Assembly: GCA_035416745.1 (NCBI GenBank)
Contig: DAOLNV010000007.1
Coordinates: forward strand, 71,921 to 117,169
Origin: Candidatus Hydrogenedentota bacterium
GTDB lineage: Bacteria > Hydrogenedentota > Hydrogenedentia > Hydrogenedentales > SLHB01
Reading direction: 5' to 3'
Length of the DNA stretch: 45,249 nt
Part shown: in pieces, positions 26,055 to 34,725 of the stretch
Layout: each line of letters opens with the position of its first letter
Position numbering within the stretch: the stretch's first letter is position 1
Made by a program: the position numbers and the translations under genes
Notes under the pieces: model-generated
What the model was told of the DNA's origin: nothing
The model's database searches: none
The model's input: the letters and a program-made list of their open reading frames with translations, nothing else

Positions 26055-26987
26055 TCACGCGTGGGGATGCGCCTGCCGGTACACTTCCTTCAGGCGGTCG
26101 ACGCTTACGTGGGTATAGATTTGCGTGCTGGACAGGCTCTCGTGCCCGAGCATCTCTTGCACCACGCGCAGGTCCGCTCCGCCGTTCAGCATATGCGTAG
26201 CAAAGGTGTGACGCAAGGTGTGGGGTGAAACGTTGCGATGGCCGGGAAGCACGGCACGCACGTATTTTTCGACCACCCGTTGCACGCTTCTCGTCGTGAG
26301 CGGGCCGCCCCGCGCATTCACGAAAACCCGAAAATGACCGGGATGGCCCAGGGAATTCCTTACGGTGAGATAAGCCTGTAACGCCTCGAGCGCGAACGAA
26401 CCCAGATGAGCGATACGCTCTTTTCTTCGTTTTCCCAAGACCACCATCGTGCCGCCGATCAGATCGACGGCGTCAAGCGTCAAGCCCGCCAGCTCCGCGC
26501 AGCGCACCCCGCTTGAATAGAGGGTTTCGAGAATGGCGCGGTCGCGCCGGCCCAATGGGGTCGCGGCGTCCGGCGCCTCCATCAAAGCCGTCACTTCTGG
26601 AATACTCAGCACATCCGGAAGGTCGCGCGCAAGCTTCGGCGAACGCACCGCCTGGGCCGGATTCTCTTCCAGAACCCCTCCACGCACGAAGAACTTGTAG
26701 ATGGCGCGAATGGCTGACAACTTCCGCGCCGTGGTGCGAGGGGAAGAACCAAGCGTGCGCAGATGTCCCAGAAACGCGCGGATATCGTTCCGGTTGGCGC
26801 GGCGCAAGGTATCAAACCGGGGCTCGGGGGCTTCCTGCTTGTCTTCGGCGGAAAACGCCGCTGGCCCATGTTCGAGGTAATCGCAAAACTGGGCGATGTC
26901 ATTGAAGTATGCGCGCTGCGTATGGCCCGAGAACCCGCGCTCGGCCGCAAGGTAATCCGCGAACCGCCGGACCTGCGGATCCCTCAT
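26055..26987 (-). CDS. xerC: Tyrosine recombinase XerC/XerD
   Basis: A 310-residue site-specific recombinase that resolves chromosome dimers at dif. An N-terminal SAM-like DNA-binding domain spans about 5-105 (FADYLAAERGFSGHTQRAYF). The catalytic domain carries the Arg in YSSGVRCAELAGL near 161, the Lys in VVLGKRRKERI, the HxxR box in SPHTLRHTFATHM, the His in LGHESLSST, and the nucleophile Tyr in TQIYTHVSVDRL near 292. All catalytic residues are present. Position between topA and hslV, with gaps of 27 and 29 bp, supports the housekeeping XerC over a mobile-element integrase. Confidence 0.94.
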   Translation of the reverse strand: MRDPQVRRFADYLAAERGFSGHTQRAYFNDIAQFCDYLEHGPAAFSAEDKQEAPEPRFDTLRRANRNDIRAFLGHLRTLGSSPRTTARKLSAIRAIYKFFVRGGVLEENPAQAVRSPKLARDLPDVLSIPEVTALMEAPDAATPLGRRDRAILETLYSSGVRCAELAGLTLDAVDLIGGTMVVLGKRRKERIAHLGSFALEALQAYLTVRNSLGHPGHFRVFVNARGGPLTTRSVQRVVEKYVRAVLPGHRNVSPHTLRHTFATHMLNGGADLRVVQEMLGHESLSSTQIYTHVSVDRLKEVYRQAHPHA

Positions 26988-27014
26988 CCCATTCTCCCCT
27001 TCCGAGAAACGAAT

Positions 27015-29300
27015 CTAGACCTCGGACTGCTCCGCCACGTGAGGCTCGGACGCCTTGGTTTCGGCGGCGAACTCCTTATGCTCATGATTGCAGGCAACGC
27101 AGTGCCAGATTCGTTGCCTACCCCGCTTGGACCCCATCGTCCAAGGATGACCGCACTTGGGACAAGGCGTCTCAGCTTCCTTATCCCCAAAGACGCTGAA
27201 CCGGCACTTGGGATAGCGTGAACATCCAACGAAGCGTTTTCCGCGGCCCAGGCGCCATACGAGGTCGCCGTCACAGCCATCCTGCGGGCACTTCAGGCCG
27301 ACAGGCTCCGCCGGTTTCTTTTCTTTGCCGTCTTTCTTCAGCGTGTACGTGCATTCGGGGTAGCGGGAACAACCCAGAAACTTGCCAAACCGGCTCCGGC
27401 GGTACACCATGGGTGCGCCGCATTGTGGGCATGTGACATCGGAGGGTTCCTCCTCCTTCTTCCGCTTCACATTGACCCGCCCATCACAGTCGGGATGTTT
27501 CACGCAGCGCAGGTACGGACCGAAACGGCCGGTCATGAATTCCAATTCGCTGCCGCACTTAGGACATTTTGTGCCCTCGCCGACGGTCTCGGTCACGATC
27601 TTATGCTGAGCGGCATGCAGGTCTTTTTCAAACTCGGTGTAGAAGCTGCGCAACAAGTCGTGCCATTCCCGCTGGCCCTCTTCCACCTCGTCGAGTTCAT
27701 TCTCGAGTTCCGCAGTGAAATTGATGTTCAGAATGTCCGGGAAATTGCTTACCAGGACGTTATTGACGTTTTCGCCGAGAGGTGTTGGACACAGCCGGCG
27801 CTTCTCGCGCACAACATAGCCGCGCTCAACGATCGTGTTCATGATTTGTGCATAGGTGCTGGGGCGTCCGATGCCATTCTCTTCGAGAGCGCGAATGAGC
27901 GATGCTTCAGTGAAGCGGGGGGGAGGCTGCGTGAAGTGCTGTTCCGGCTTATACGCTTGAAGCCGTGTTTCTTCTCCTTTTTGAACCCCAGGAAGCAAAC
28001 CGGCGGTAGCATCGTCCTCGCCGGGATCCTCGACGGTTTCCTCATACATCGCCAGGAAACCTTTGAACTTGAGAACCGCCCCGGTCGCCCGGAAGATGTG
28101 CTCTCGCGCCTCCACATCGATCGACGTCTGATCGAAGATGGCCGAGGCCATCTGGCACGCTACGAACCGTTTCCAGATCAACGTGTACAGCTTGAGCTGG
28201 TCGGTATCGAGAAACCGGCCTATCGTTTCCGGCGTATGGCCGGCGCTCGTTGGGCGAATGGCCTCGTGAGCATCCTGGGCCCCCTTCTTGCTGCGGTAGA
28301 AATTGGGTTGATCAGGCAGCATGGCCCGCTCGAAATGCGTCGCGATATGCTGACGCACGTCTTGAATGGCTTCTTGCGCCAGGCGGGTGGAATCGGTGCG
28401 CATGTACGTGATGAGCCCGACGCGGCCCTCCGCGCCCAGAGCGATACCCTCGTACAACTGCTGGGCGATCACCATGGTCTTGCGGGGAGCAAAGCCCAGT
28501 TTGCGCGACGCCTCCTGCTGAAGGGTGCTTGTGATAAAAGGCGGATAGGGGTGGCGCTTGACTTCCTTCTTCTCGACGCCTGCGACACGAAACTCAGCGC
28601 CATCAAGAGCAGTCAGAACCGCCTGAACCTGCCCCTCGTTCTCGAGATCCGCTTTTTCGCCGCGGACCTTCGTAAGCCGCGCGGTAAAACCCTCCTCTCG
28701 GGGAGTCAAGAAATCCGCATCGAGGGTCCAATACTCGCGCGGCACGAAATTGCGGATAGCTTCTTCCCGCTCGCAGACCATCCGCACCGCCACCGATTGA
28801 ACTCGCCCCGCGCTCAGCCCGCGCTGCATCCCAAATTGGAGCAACGGGCTGATTTTGTAGCCCACCAGCCGGTCGAGGATACGCCGCGCCTGTTGTGCGT
28901 CAACAAGGTTCGCATCTATGGGACGCGGATTTTTCGCGGCTTCACAGACACAACGCTTGGTAATCTCGTTGAAGACTACCCGTGCCGCGGGTTTCCCGAC
29001 CTTCTCCAGCAGCGCCGCCACATGCCACCCAATCGCTTCTCCCTCACGGTCAGGGTCTGTTGCAAGCAAAATGCGGTCGGCTTTTTCCGCGGCCTCCTGC
29101 AGCTCCTTGACCGCCTTTCGCGACTCCTTCAATTGGACATATTGAGGCTCGAAGTTCCTGTCGATGTCGACGCCCAACGAGCTTTTGGGCAGGTCCCGGA
29201 CGTGACCGTAGCAGGCTTTCACCATGTAGCTCGAACCAAGGAATTTATTGATGGTCCTCGCCTTGGCAGGGGATTCTACAACGACCAGATATCTCGCCAT
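27015..29300 (-). CDS. topA: DNA topoisomerase I (TopA)
   Basis: About 761 residues of type IA topoisomerase, which relaxes negative supercoils. The TOPRIM domain is at about 1-145 (YLVVVESPAKARTINKFLG; LLATDPDREGEAIGWHVAAL). The active-site Tyr is in ITYMRTDSTR near 297. Later core motifs include DAHEAIRPTSAG and NGIGRPSTYAQIM. Four C-terminal zinc-ribbon repeats follow, each with two Cys pairs (for example CPQCGAPMVYRRSRFG then GCSRYPEC); the last ends HCVAC-NHEH. The ATG at 29300 is chosen because AGGAG lies six bases upstream. The smg-like gene lies 76 bp upstream on the same strand. Confidence 0.96.
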   Translation of the reverse strand: MARYLVVVESPAKARTINKFLGSSYMVKACYGHVRDLPKSSLGVDIDRNFEPQYVQLKESRKAVKELQEAAEKADRILLATDPDREGEAIGWHVAALLEKVGKPAARVVFNEITKRCVCEAAKNPRPIDANLVDAQQARRILDRLVGYKISPLLQFGMQRGLSAGRVQSVAVRMVCEREEAIRNFVPREYWTLDADFLTPREEGFTARLTKVRGEKADLENEGQVQAVLTALDGAEFRVAGVEKKEVKRHPYPPFITSTLQQEASRKLGFAPRKTMVIAQQLYEGIALGAEGRVGLITYMRTDSTRLAQEAIQDVRQHIATHFERAMLPDQPNFYRSKKGAQDAHEAIRPTSAGHTPETIGRFLDTDQLKLYTLIWKRFVACQMASAIFDQTSIDVEAREHIFRATGAVLKFKGFLAMYEETVEDPGEDDATAGLLPGVQKGEETRLQAYKPEQHFTQPPPRFTEASLIRALEENGIGRPSTYAQIMNTIVERGYVVREKRRLCPTPLGENVNNVLVSNFPDILNINFTAELENELDEVEEGQREWHDLLRSFYTEFEKDLHAAQHKIVTETVGEGTKCPKCGSELEFMTGRFGPYLRCVKHPDCDGRVNVKRKKEEEPSDVTCPQCGAPMVYRRSRFGKFLGCSRYPECTYTLKKDGKEKKPAEPVGLKCPQDGCDGDLVWRLGRGKRFVGCSRYPKCRFSVFGDKEAETPCPKCGHPWTMGSKRGRQRIWHCVACNHEHKEFAAETKASEPHVAEQSEV

Positions 29301-29376
29301 ATATTGCTCCTGATCAAACAACGACGCCGCTTCCCACCCACGGGAAGGGCGTCAGGCAAACCACATCGCCAGCTTA

Positions 29377-29835
29377 TCAATGGAAGGTTTCCGTTTGGCC
29401 TTCCATCACGCCGTAAATCGTCTGCTGTGACTCAAAATCGCGTCCGCCGCACACTATCCAGGAAAGCAGATAATCCAACTCATCCAGGCCGATGCGCCCG
29501 TCAAACTGAACCACGTTGTCCAGGATGGCTTCTCGCTCCTGCGGTGAGATCAGCCCGTAGAATTCGAGCCGGCTCAGGGCATCACGGGCCTCGGCCGTCA
29601 TTTTATGAAACTCGATTTCCGCCAGTGCGCGGACCGGCACTGGTTGCGCCTGCTGAACCATGTGATAGGGGACTACTCGGCTGCCAACTAACTTCATTGC
29701 AGCATCTATATCGCGCTTCTTATATCCTTGACCGGCTAACCACTTACGAAGTCCTATCTCTGATGTGGCCCGTTCCGGTTGCTCTTGAATCCGGCGGAGG
29801 ATAACATCCACCAGCTCGATAAGGGATTGCTTCAT
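29377..29835 (-). CDS. DUF494/Smg-like protein
   Basis: About 152 residues. It has an N-terminal helical half (LRKWLAGQGYKKRDIDAAM) and a C-terminal half with LEFYGLISPQEREAILDNVV and LDELDYLLSWIVCG. This pattern (an x-L-E-x-x-G-x-L-x-x-x-x-R-E block, then a final helix) is that of Smg/DUF494 proteins, often encoded beside topA and dprA. The function is unknown in the family. The ATG at 29835 is preferred because GGAG stands six bases upstream; a TTG four codons earlier overlaps that ribosome site. It is the first gene after the promoter at 29883-29911 and precedes topA. Confidence 0.7.
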   Translation of the reverse strand: MKQSLIELVDVILRRIQEQPERATSEIGLRKWLAGQGYKKRDIDAAMKLVGSRVVPYHMVQQAQPVPVRALAEIEFHKMTAEARDALSRLEFYGLISPQEREAILDNVVQFDGRIGLDELDYLLSWIVCGGRDFESQQTIYGVMEGQTETFH

Positions 29836-29882
29836 GCACCACTCCAACTGTTGACCATTCCAGACTCCACGTTGACGCTCAT

Positions 29883-29911
29883 ATTGTAGGAGCCAGTATG
29901 CCTACTGTCAA
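29883..29911 (-). promoter_or_regulatory. Near-consensus sigma70 promoter of smg-topA-xerC-hslV
   Basis: On the minus strand TTGACA (29911-29906) is followed by a 17-nt spacer and TACAAT (29888-29883). The first start codon is about 48 nt downstream of the -10 box. The 13-mer TTGACAGTAGGCA is identical to the one in the diguanylate cyclase promoter at 3573-3601. Confidence 0.78.
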
Positions 29912-29963
29912 CCCGGACGCAGAGGCCGCGGCGGCGCAAAATGCGTAAAACGTTATAAGTGAG

Positions 29964-31112
29964 CTATTTACGCATAATATTCAGGAACTGGGCACGACGG
30001 CGAAGCCCTACCCGGTCCCATGTGAATTCCTCTGCGCGGGCTCTGGCGGCTCGAGCCATGTTTTCACGAAGCTCACGGTCCCGGGCAATCGTGTGAATCC
30101 GTTCGGCCCAGAGGTCGACATCATATGGATCCATTACATACCCTTCCACCCCGTCTCGCACAATCGCCCCGCCGCCCATGGGGCTTACCAGGGAGGGGAG
30201 CCCCCACCCGAGAGCCTCATAACTGACCAAGGGGCTGCCTTCTTCGTGGGTCGGGAAAATGAACACATCGGCCTTGCGATACGCTTCGTTGATGTCGGTG
30301 GTGTCCTGGGGAATTATCACGTCGCTGCGGTTCAGATACTCTGAATAGTGCTCGGAAACGGCACACTCCATATCGCCCAACAAGAACAGCAGCAGCCGAC
30401 CCTGGATTCCTGCCCGCTCCCACATCTTCAGCAGCCAGGGAACCCCCTTCCGCACGCACCCCCGTCCCACAAAGAGGAAGGTTGGGCAGTCCGGGTTGGA
30501 AACGGCCTTATCTTGGAATCGGAACCTTCGTGGTTCCCACCCATAGCTCGACTGCAGGACCTTAGCCTCGGGGACTCCCGCGTCCACGAGAGAGGCTGCC
30601 ACATTGTTGCTCGGCGCAAAGACGTAATCGGCCAGCGCCATTTTTTCGCTCTCGACGGTCACGTCCGCTTCCTTGATGCCGTGCTTGGGCGGCCAACCAA
30701 GTTTCTCATAGGCCTCACGGAGTACTCGGAGTGAGGTCTTTCGATGACAGTTGATGCGCTCGGCGACAATCGTTATGCCGCGTTGCTTGACGGATCGATA
30801 GAGCTCGACCGATACCGCCGGCCAGAGATAAGCAATATCGCCGTCATGGAACCCGTTCAGATACCGCTTTTCGAGGTGGCGTATGGCCCAGGTGGAAACG
30901 AGCGGTTTGCGATACAGATTCAACCTGCAGAGAAGCCGGAATAGCGGCCGGGGCATGCCCGGGCGCAGAAAGCCGTCATTCAAATGCGCTGCGAACTGCG
31001 GCGACCAGTACTCGACTGGAAAGGCCTCGTTTCGCATGGCCGACAGCAGGGCATAGCATGCGTGGGTAGCGCCCTTATCTTGACAGAAAACGGGGTATAA
31101 AGCCTTGATCAT
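29964..31112 (-). CDS. Glycosyltransferase family 4
   Basis: A 382-residue GT-B fold enzyme that would transfer a sugar from a nucleotide donor in the cytoplasm. The C-terminal domain is typical of GT4: FLFVGRGCVRKGVPWLLKMW, ADVFIFPTHEEGSPLVSYEAL (the E-x7-E donor-binding motif) and GWGLPSLVSPMGGGAIVRDG. The N-terminal domain is less conserved and starts MIKALYPVFCQDKGATHA. No signal peptide or membrane segment is seen. It is divergent from the CDP-sugar genes, which suggests a role in the same surface polysaccharide pathway; donor and acceptor are unknown. Confidence 0.9.
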   Translation of the reverse strand: MIKALYPVFCQDKGATHACYALLSAMRNEAFPVEYWSPQFAAHLNDGFLRPGMPRPLFRLLCRLNLYRKPLVSTWAIRHLEKRYLNGFHDGDIAYLWPAVSVELYRSVKQRGITIVAERINCHRKTSLRVLREAYEKLGWPPKHGIKEADVTVESEKMALADYVFAPSNNVAASLVDAGVPEAKVLQSSYGWEPRRFRFQDKAVSNPDCPTFLFVGRGCVRKGVPWLLKMWERAGIQGRLLLFLLGDMECAVSEHYSEYLNRSDVIIPQDTTDINEAYRKADVFIFPTHEEGSPLVSYEALGWGLPSLVSPMGGGAIVRDGVEGYVMDPYDVDLWAERIHTIARDRELRENMARAARARAEEFTWDRVGLRRRAQFLNIMRK

Positions 31113-31127
31113 AGTCTCTCACATAGC

Positions 31128-31198
31128 CCCTGTCTGGATTCCAGGGAAACAGGGCGCCTCTTTTCTGCGTCTTGAACCCGTGCAAACCGCCGTATACT
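31128..31198. promoter_or_regulatory. Divergent GT4/rfbF control region: hairpin plus promoter candidate
   Basis: CCCTGTCTGG (31128-31137) can pair with CCAG...ACAGGG (31141-31154) across an ATT loop with a 4-nt bulge; it would form in the leader of the GT4 gene. On the plus strand CTTGAA (31171-31176), a 16-nt spacer and TATACT (31193-31198) form a plausible promoter for rfbF, leaving a leader of about 155 nt before its GTG start. Confidence 0.45.
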
Positions 31199-31359
31199 AT
31201 GGAAGCTGCGAAGGAATCGCAACTTACGCCGAGAGGGGAGGCTGGAGACTAAGGCTGGAGTCCACCGGGCTCTCGTTCGGGGTTTTGTCGTGGAATGGCT
31301 CGGCAGGCTGATACTCGGGCCCCTGAGAAACGGATGTCGAGTTCGAGCAGGGGGTAAAC

Positions 31360-32136
31360 GTGAAGACCGTCATCCTGTGTGGTGGAAAAGGCACGCGCAT
31401 CCGCGACGTGTCCAGCGAGATTCCAAAGCCGATGGTCCCCATCGGGGAGTTCCCTGTGCTCAAGCATATCATGGACATTTACAGTCTGCACGGTTACCGG
31501 GATTTCGTGCTCTGTCTGGGTTTCAAGGGATGGAAGATCAAGGAGTACTTCCTGAATTTCCGCGCGCAAACAGCCGACATCACGATCGATATGGCCAACA
31601 ACGGGACGGTGCGTTACGCCGATACCGAAATGCCGCCGTGGCAGATCACCCTTGCTGAGACGGGCCTCGAAGCCATGACGGGTTGCCGCATCAAGCGCAT
31701 TCAGAAATACGTCGGCAACGATCGGTTTATGCTGACTTATGGTGATGGCGTTGGTGACGTGAACATCAGGGCATTGGCCGATTTCCACCGGTCACACGGC
31801 AAACTCATCACCATTACGTCCGTGCGGCCTCCCGCGCGGTTCGGCGAACTGGTGGTCAAGAACAACCAGGTCACCTCATTCCAGGAGAAACCCCAAGCTG
31901 CCGCCGGATACATCAACGGCGGATTCTTTGTGTGCGAACCCGGCGTGTTCGATTATGTGACGGCCGAAGAGTCGTGCACCTTCGAGCGCCAGCCGCTTCA
32001 GCGCCTCGCGCGCGACGGACAGATGATGACCTACTATCATGACGGTTTCTGGATGCCGATGGACACGTTCCGCGAGTATACCCTGCTCAACGATATGTGG
32101 AATCGCGGCGAAGCCCCATGGTTGAAGAAAAGCTGA
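31360..32136 (+). CDS. rfbF: Glucose-1-phosphate cytidylyltransferase
   Basis: A 258-residue nucleotidyltransferase that makes CDP-glucose from CTP and glucose-1-phosphate, the first step to CDP-linked deoxysugars. The N-terminal signature MKTVILCGGKGTRIRDVS binds the nucleotide; IPKPMVPIGEFPVLKHIMD, YGDGVGDVNI and FQEKPQAAAGYINGGFFV are typical of RfbF. The length matches the family (about 257). The start is GTG at 31360 with AGGGGG five bases upstream. rfbG follows, making the substrate-product order clear. Confidence 0.95.
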   Translation: MKTVILCGGKGTRIRDVSSEIPKPMVPIGEFPVLKHIMDIYSLHGYRDFVLCLGFKGWKIKEYFLNFRAQTADITIDMANNGTVRYADTEMPPWQITLAETGLEAMTGCRIKRIQKYVGNDRFMLTYGDGVGDVNIRALADFHRSHGKLITITSVRPPARFGELVVKNNQVTSFQEKPQAAAGYINGGFFVCEPGVFDYVTAEESCTFERQPLQRLARDGQMMTYYHDGFWMPMDTFREYTLLNDMWNRGEAPWLKKS

Positions 32137-32188
32137 CACCGCACCGTAACGGCCCGGACAGATGAAGTCGCGGGGAGGAAAAGCACAC

Positions 32189-33322
32189 ATGCCGTTTCGC
32201 GATTTTTACCGTGGCAAGAAAGTGCTCATCACCGGGCACACCGGTTTCAAAGGCTCCTGGCTGGCAAGCTGGCTCGAGATTCTGAACGCCGAGGTGTACG
32301 GCCTTGCCCTCGAACCCAATACCGACCCGGCGCTGTTCGATATCCTCGGCCTGAAAGACCGGGTGAATCACCGCATTCTCGATATCCGCGACCCGGAACC
32401 GCTTGCGGCTCACGTAGCGGCCGTGAGGCCCGACCTCGTGTTTCACATGGCCGCCCAGCCAATCGTGCGCCTCTCTTACGAAATCCCCCTCGAAACGCTC
32501 GACACCAATGTCATGGGCACTGCCCACCTGCTGAACGCGATCGATCGTGCGGGCTATGGCCCTGAACGCCCCTGCGGCGTAGTAGTCATCACGTCGGACA
32601 AGTGTTACGAAAACCGGGAAACCTATGCCGCCTACCGCGAAGACGAGCCCATGGGCGGGCATGACGTGTACAGTGCCAGCAAAGGCATGGCGGAACTGCT
32701 CGTGGCTTCCTGGCGACGGTCTTTCTATACCGAAACCGCGGACGCGCCCGCCGTCCGCCTGGCAAGCTGCCGCGCGGGAAACGTCATCGGCGGCGGAGAC
32801 TGGTCGCCCGACCGGATCATGGTCGACGCCATGAACGCCCTTATGAAAGATGAGGCAATCCCGGTGCGCAATCCCCTCTCTGTTCGTCCCTGGCAACACG
32901 TGCTCGAGCCGCTTTCGGGATACCTTCAAGTTGGCGCGGCGCTTCTGGACGATGACGCATCCTTCGACTGCAGGACGCCGTGGAATTTCGGACCCGGCCG
33001 CGAATCGGAACGCACGGTGGCGCAGCTGTGCGACGCTATCGTGGCCGCATGGGGAGGGGGCGCGTGGACACAGGCTATCGAGTCGGAAGCGGTCCACGAA
33101 GCCCGTTTCCTCAAGCTCGCCATCGACAAAGCGTGGCATTTCCTCGGGTGGCAGCCGGTCTGGGATTTCCAGACCACTGTCGCGGAGACGGTCTCCTGGT
33201 ACAAACTGGCACATGAATCCAGGTTTGATACGTCGGCTATGCGCGAAAAAACGCGCGGGCAGATTATGAAATACACGCAGAATGCTTTCGACAGGGGTTT
33301 GCCCTGGGCCGATTCCGCGTAG
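32189..33322 (+). CDS. rfbG: CDP-glucose 4,6-dehydratase
   Basis: About 377 residues of extended short-chain dehydrogenase/reductase. The NAD-binding motif is VLITGHTGFKGSWLASWL. The catalytic triad region includes VVITSDKCYEN with the conserved Thr/Asp-Lys replacement seen in nucleotide-sugar dehydratases, and DVYSASKGMAE (YxxxK). CRAGNVIGGGDWSPDRI is specific for RfbG. It converts CDP-glucose to CDP-4-keto-6-deoxyglucose. The ATG at 32189 fits the family start and has GGGGAGG upstream; an earlier in-frame ATG at 32162 would add nine residues but lacks a ribosome site. Confidence 0.94.
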   Translation: MPFRDFYRGKKVLITGHTGFKGSWLASWLEILNAEVYGLALEPNTDPALFDILGLKDRVNHRILDIRDPEPLAAHVAAVRPDLVFHMAAQPIVRLSYEIPLETLDTNVMGTAHLLNAIDRAGYGPERPCGVVVITSDKCYENRETYAAYREDEPMGGHDVYSASKGMAELLVASWRRSFYTETADAPAVRLASCRAGNVIGGGDWSPDRIMVDAMNALMKDEAIPVRNPLSVRPWQHVLEPLSGYLQVGAALLDDDASFDCRTPWNFGPGRESERTVAQLCDAIVAAWGGGAWTQAIESEAVHEARFLKLAIDKAWHFLGWQPVWDFQTTVAETVSWYKLAHESRFDTSAMREKTRGQIMKYTQNAFDRGLPWADSA

Positions 33323-33334
33323 ACAAGGCCTGCT

Positions 33335-34330
33335 ATGTCCGATACGACACCTCTTGCGTTGACGGACCGCAAAATCCTGGTTACGGGTGTTCAAGGGTTC
33401 ATTGGAATCCACACGGCGGCGGCGGTCCACCGTATGGGCGCCCGGCTCGTCGGCGTGGATGTCGTGGCCCAGTCCCAGCGTGCGGACCGCGTCCGGGAGT
33501 CTCTGGGGTATCCGCCTGTCGCTGTTCACGCAGTTGATCTCCGTGATGCGGAGGCCACCGTCCAGATACTCCGCCAAATGCGTCCCGAGATGGTCATCCA
33601 CTGCGCCGGGTCCATCGAGCGCACGGACGAATCGTCAAGCTGGAACCGCGCCTTCGAAGGGAATGCCGCGCTTACGGCCTCCCTGGTCGATGCCTTGGTT
33701 GGCTTTCCCGAACCCGAACGCCCGGTGCTTGTCATGCCTGGCTCCCAGATGGAGTACGGGACGGCGCCCATGCCGTGGACCGAGGACCGTCATTGTGAAC
33801 CGTTCAATGCCTACGGCGCGGGAAAGCTGGCGGCCGCCGAGAGCGTCCTGGGGGCTGTGCGGCGCGACGGACTTCGCGCATGCGTGTTACGATTGCCGAT
33901 AGTGTTCGGTCCGGGGCAACCGCCGTCGCTGTTCGTGCCGGAACTGATCGGCAAAGCCCTTTTGCGGGAGGCAATCCCGATGACTGTCGGCGATCAGCGC
34001 CGGGCATTTCTGTATGTGGACGACGCGGCGGGATTGCTACTCGAGTCGGGTATCCGCGCGGCTCAACCCGCGCCGTTTCCGCCGCTGCTCAACGCCCCTG
34101 CCTATCCGCCCATGGCCATCCTGGATGTGGCGCGCATGGTCGCCGAATCGCTGGATGCGGCTGGCTTGCTGCGCGTGGGAGCCCTGCCAAGGCGTGCAGG
34201 CGAGCTGCTCGAAGCGTGGCCGGATGCGTCGCTCGCCCGTTCCCTCGGCTTTTGCACACGGAACCAGCCTCTGGAAGCCATTCGCCGGACAGTCGCGTGG
34301 TACGAGGCTAACCGCTGGTTCCTGTCGTGA
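33335..34330 (+). CDS. NAD-dependent epimerase/dehydratase (extended SDR), CDP-sugar modifying
   Basis: A 331-residue extended SDR. The cofactor motif is ILVTGVQGFIGIHTAAAV; VMPGSQMEYG and NAYGAGKLAAAE supply the Ser and YxxxK catalytic residues, and RLPIVFGPGQPPSLFVPEL follows. It begins 12 bp after rfbG, so it probably acts on CDP-4-keto-6-deoxyglucose as a 4-reductase or epimerase. No RfbH-type 3-dehydrase is next to it, so a full 3,6-dideoxy sugar is not supported by this locus. The exact reaction cannot be read from sequence. Confidence 0.85.
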   Translation: MSDTTPLALTDRKILVTGVQGFIGIHTAAAVHRMGARLVGVDVVAQSQRADRVRESLGYPPVAVHAVDLRDAEATVQILRQMRPEMVIHCAGSIERTDESSSWNRAFEGNAALTASLVDALVGFPEPERPVLVMPGSQMEYGTAPMPWTEDRHCEPFNAYGAGKLAAAESVLGAVRRDGLRACVLRLPIVFGPGQPPSLFVPELIGKALLREAIPMTVGDQRRAFLYVDDAAGLLLESGIRAAQPAPFPPLLNAPAYPPMAILDVARMVAESLDAAGLLRVGALPRRAGELLEAWPDASLARSLGFCTRNQPLEAIRRTVAWYEANRWFLS

Positions 34331-34414
34331 GCGCTCCTTTCCTTCTCAACCTGATGGAATAGGCCGATGCCGTCTCTGGTTTTCTTTATCAAGAGAGCGA
34401 ATCACGAACTTTAA

Positions 34415-34443
34415 CGGGCGCGTTTCTACTTGAAATGCGCCCG
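34415..34443 (+). terminator. Strong 12-bp hairpin after the CDP-sugar genes
   Basis: CGGGCGCGTTTC (34415-34426) pairs with GAAATGCGCCCG (34432-34443) with a single G-U wobble across a 5-nt loop. It lies about 85 bp past the SDR stop. No T tract follows, so it may be a terminator of non-classical type or a structure upstream of the small ORF at 34488. Confidence 0.5.
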
Positions 34444-34487
34444 CTCCGCAATCCGGAGACGTTGCCGGACGAAAGGAAACAGCAGCC

Positions 34488-34646
34488 ATGTTTTGGAGCA
34501 AGCGCGCCAGCCCAAAGCCGGAGCGGGTAGCAGCCGGGGCCGCCGAATCCCGGCGGCCCGGGAATCGCAATGCCGACCAGAACCCCGAGTTTCTCATCCG
34601 TCTTGAACAGCTGATAATCGCGAACATGCTCTGGATGGCACGATAG
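34488..34646 (+). CDS. Small ORF, 52 codons, unknown
   Basis: ATG at 34488 with AAAGGA about ten bases upstream encodes a basic N-terminal half (MFWSKRASPKPER) and a short hydrophobic/helical C-terminal half (FLIRLEQLIIANMLWMAR). It ends at TAG 34646 and a clean inverted repeat follows 21 bp later. I do not recognise it. The ribosome site and the flanking hairpins on both sides support a real small gene; lack of a family and the short length argue for caution. Confidence 0.4.
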   Translation: MFWSKRASPKPERVAAGAAESRRPGNRNADQNPEFLIRLEQLIIANMLWMAR

Positions 34647-34667
34647 AAGTCTGTCGCAACCTGAACA

Positions 34668-34695
34668 GAAAAGCTCCAGTTCATGGGAGCTTTTC
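34668..34695. terminator. Bidirectional terminator between convergent genes
   Basis: GAAAAGCTCC (34668-34677) and GGAGCTTTTC (34686-34695) form a perfect 10-bp stem with an 8-nt loop. The arms carry A and T runs so that either strand reads a stem ending in TTTTC. It lies between the small ORF (plus) and the membrane protein gene ending at 34726 (minus). Confidence 0.7.
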
Positions 34696-34725
34696 GTCTA
34701 AGCAGGTGGTGATACGCGCCGTTCG

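Noticed and set aside
26055..26987. Tyrosine recombinase as an integrase of a mobile element
   Set aside because: It sits in the conserved topA-xerC-hslV order with short gaps and no flanking repeats or attachment sites.
27423..29804. Very long open frame (793 codons) on the plus strand opposite topA
   Set aside because: TopA motifs on the minus strand are complete; the plus frame is an antisense shadow of GC-rich coding sequence with no domains or ribosome site.
32087..33601. Minus-strand open frame (504 codons) opposite rfbG
   Set aside because: rfbG on the plus strand is complete and has a ribosome site; the antisense frame shows no domain.
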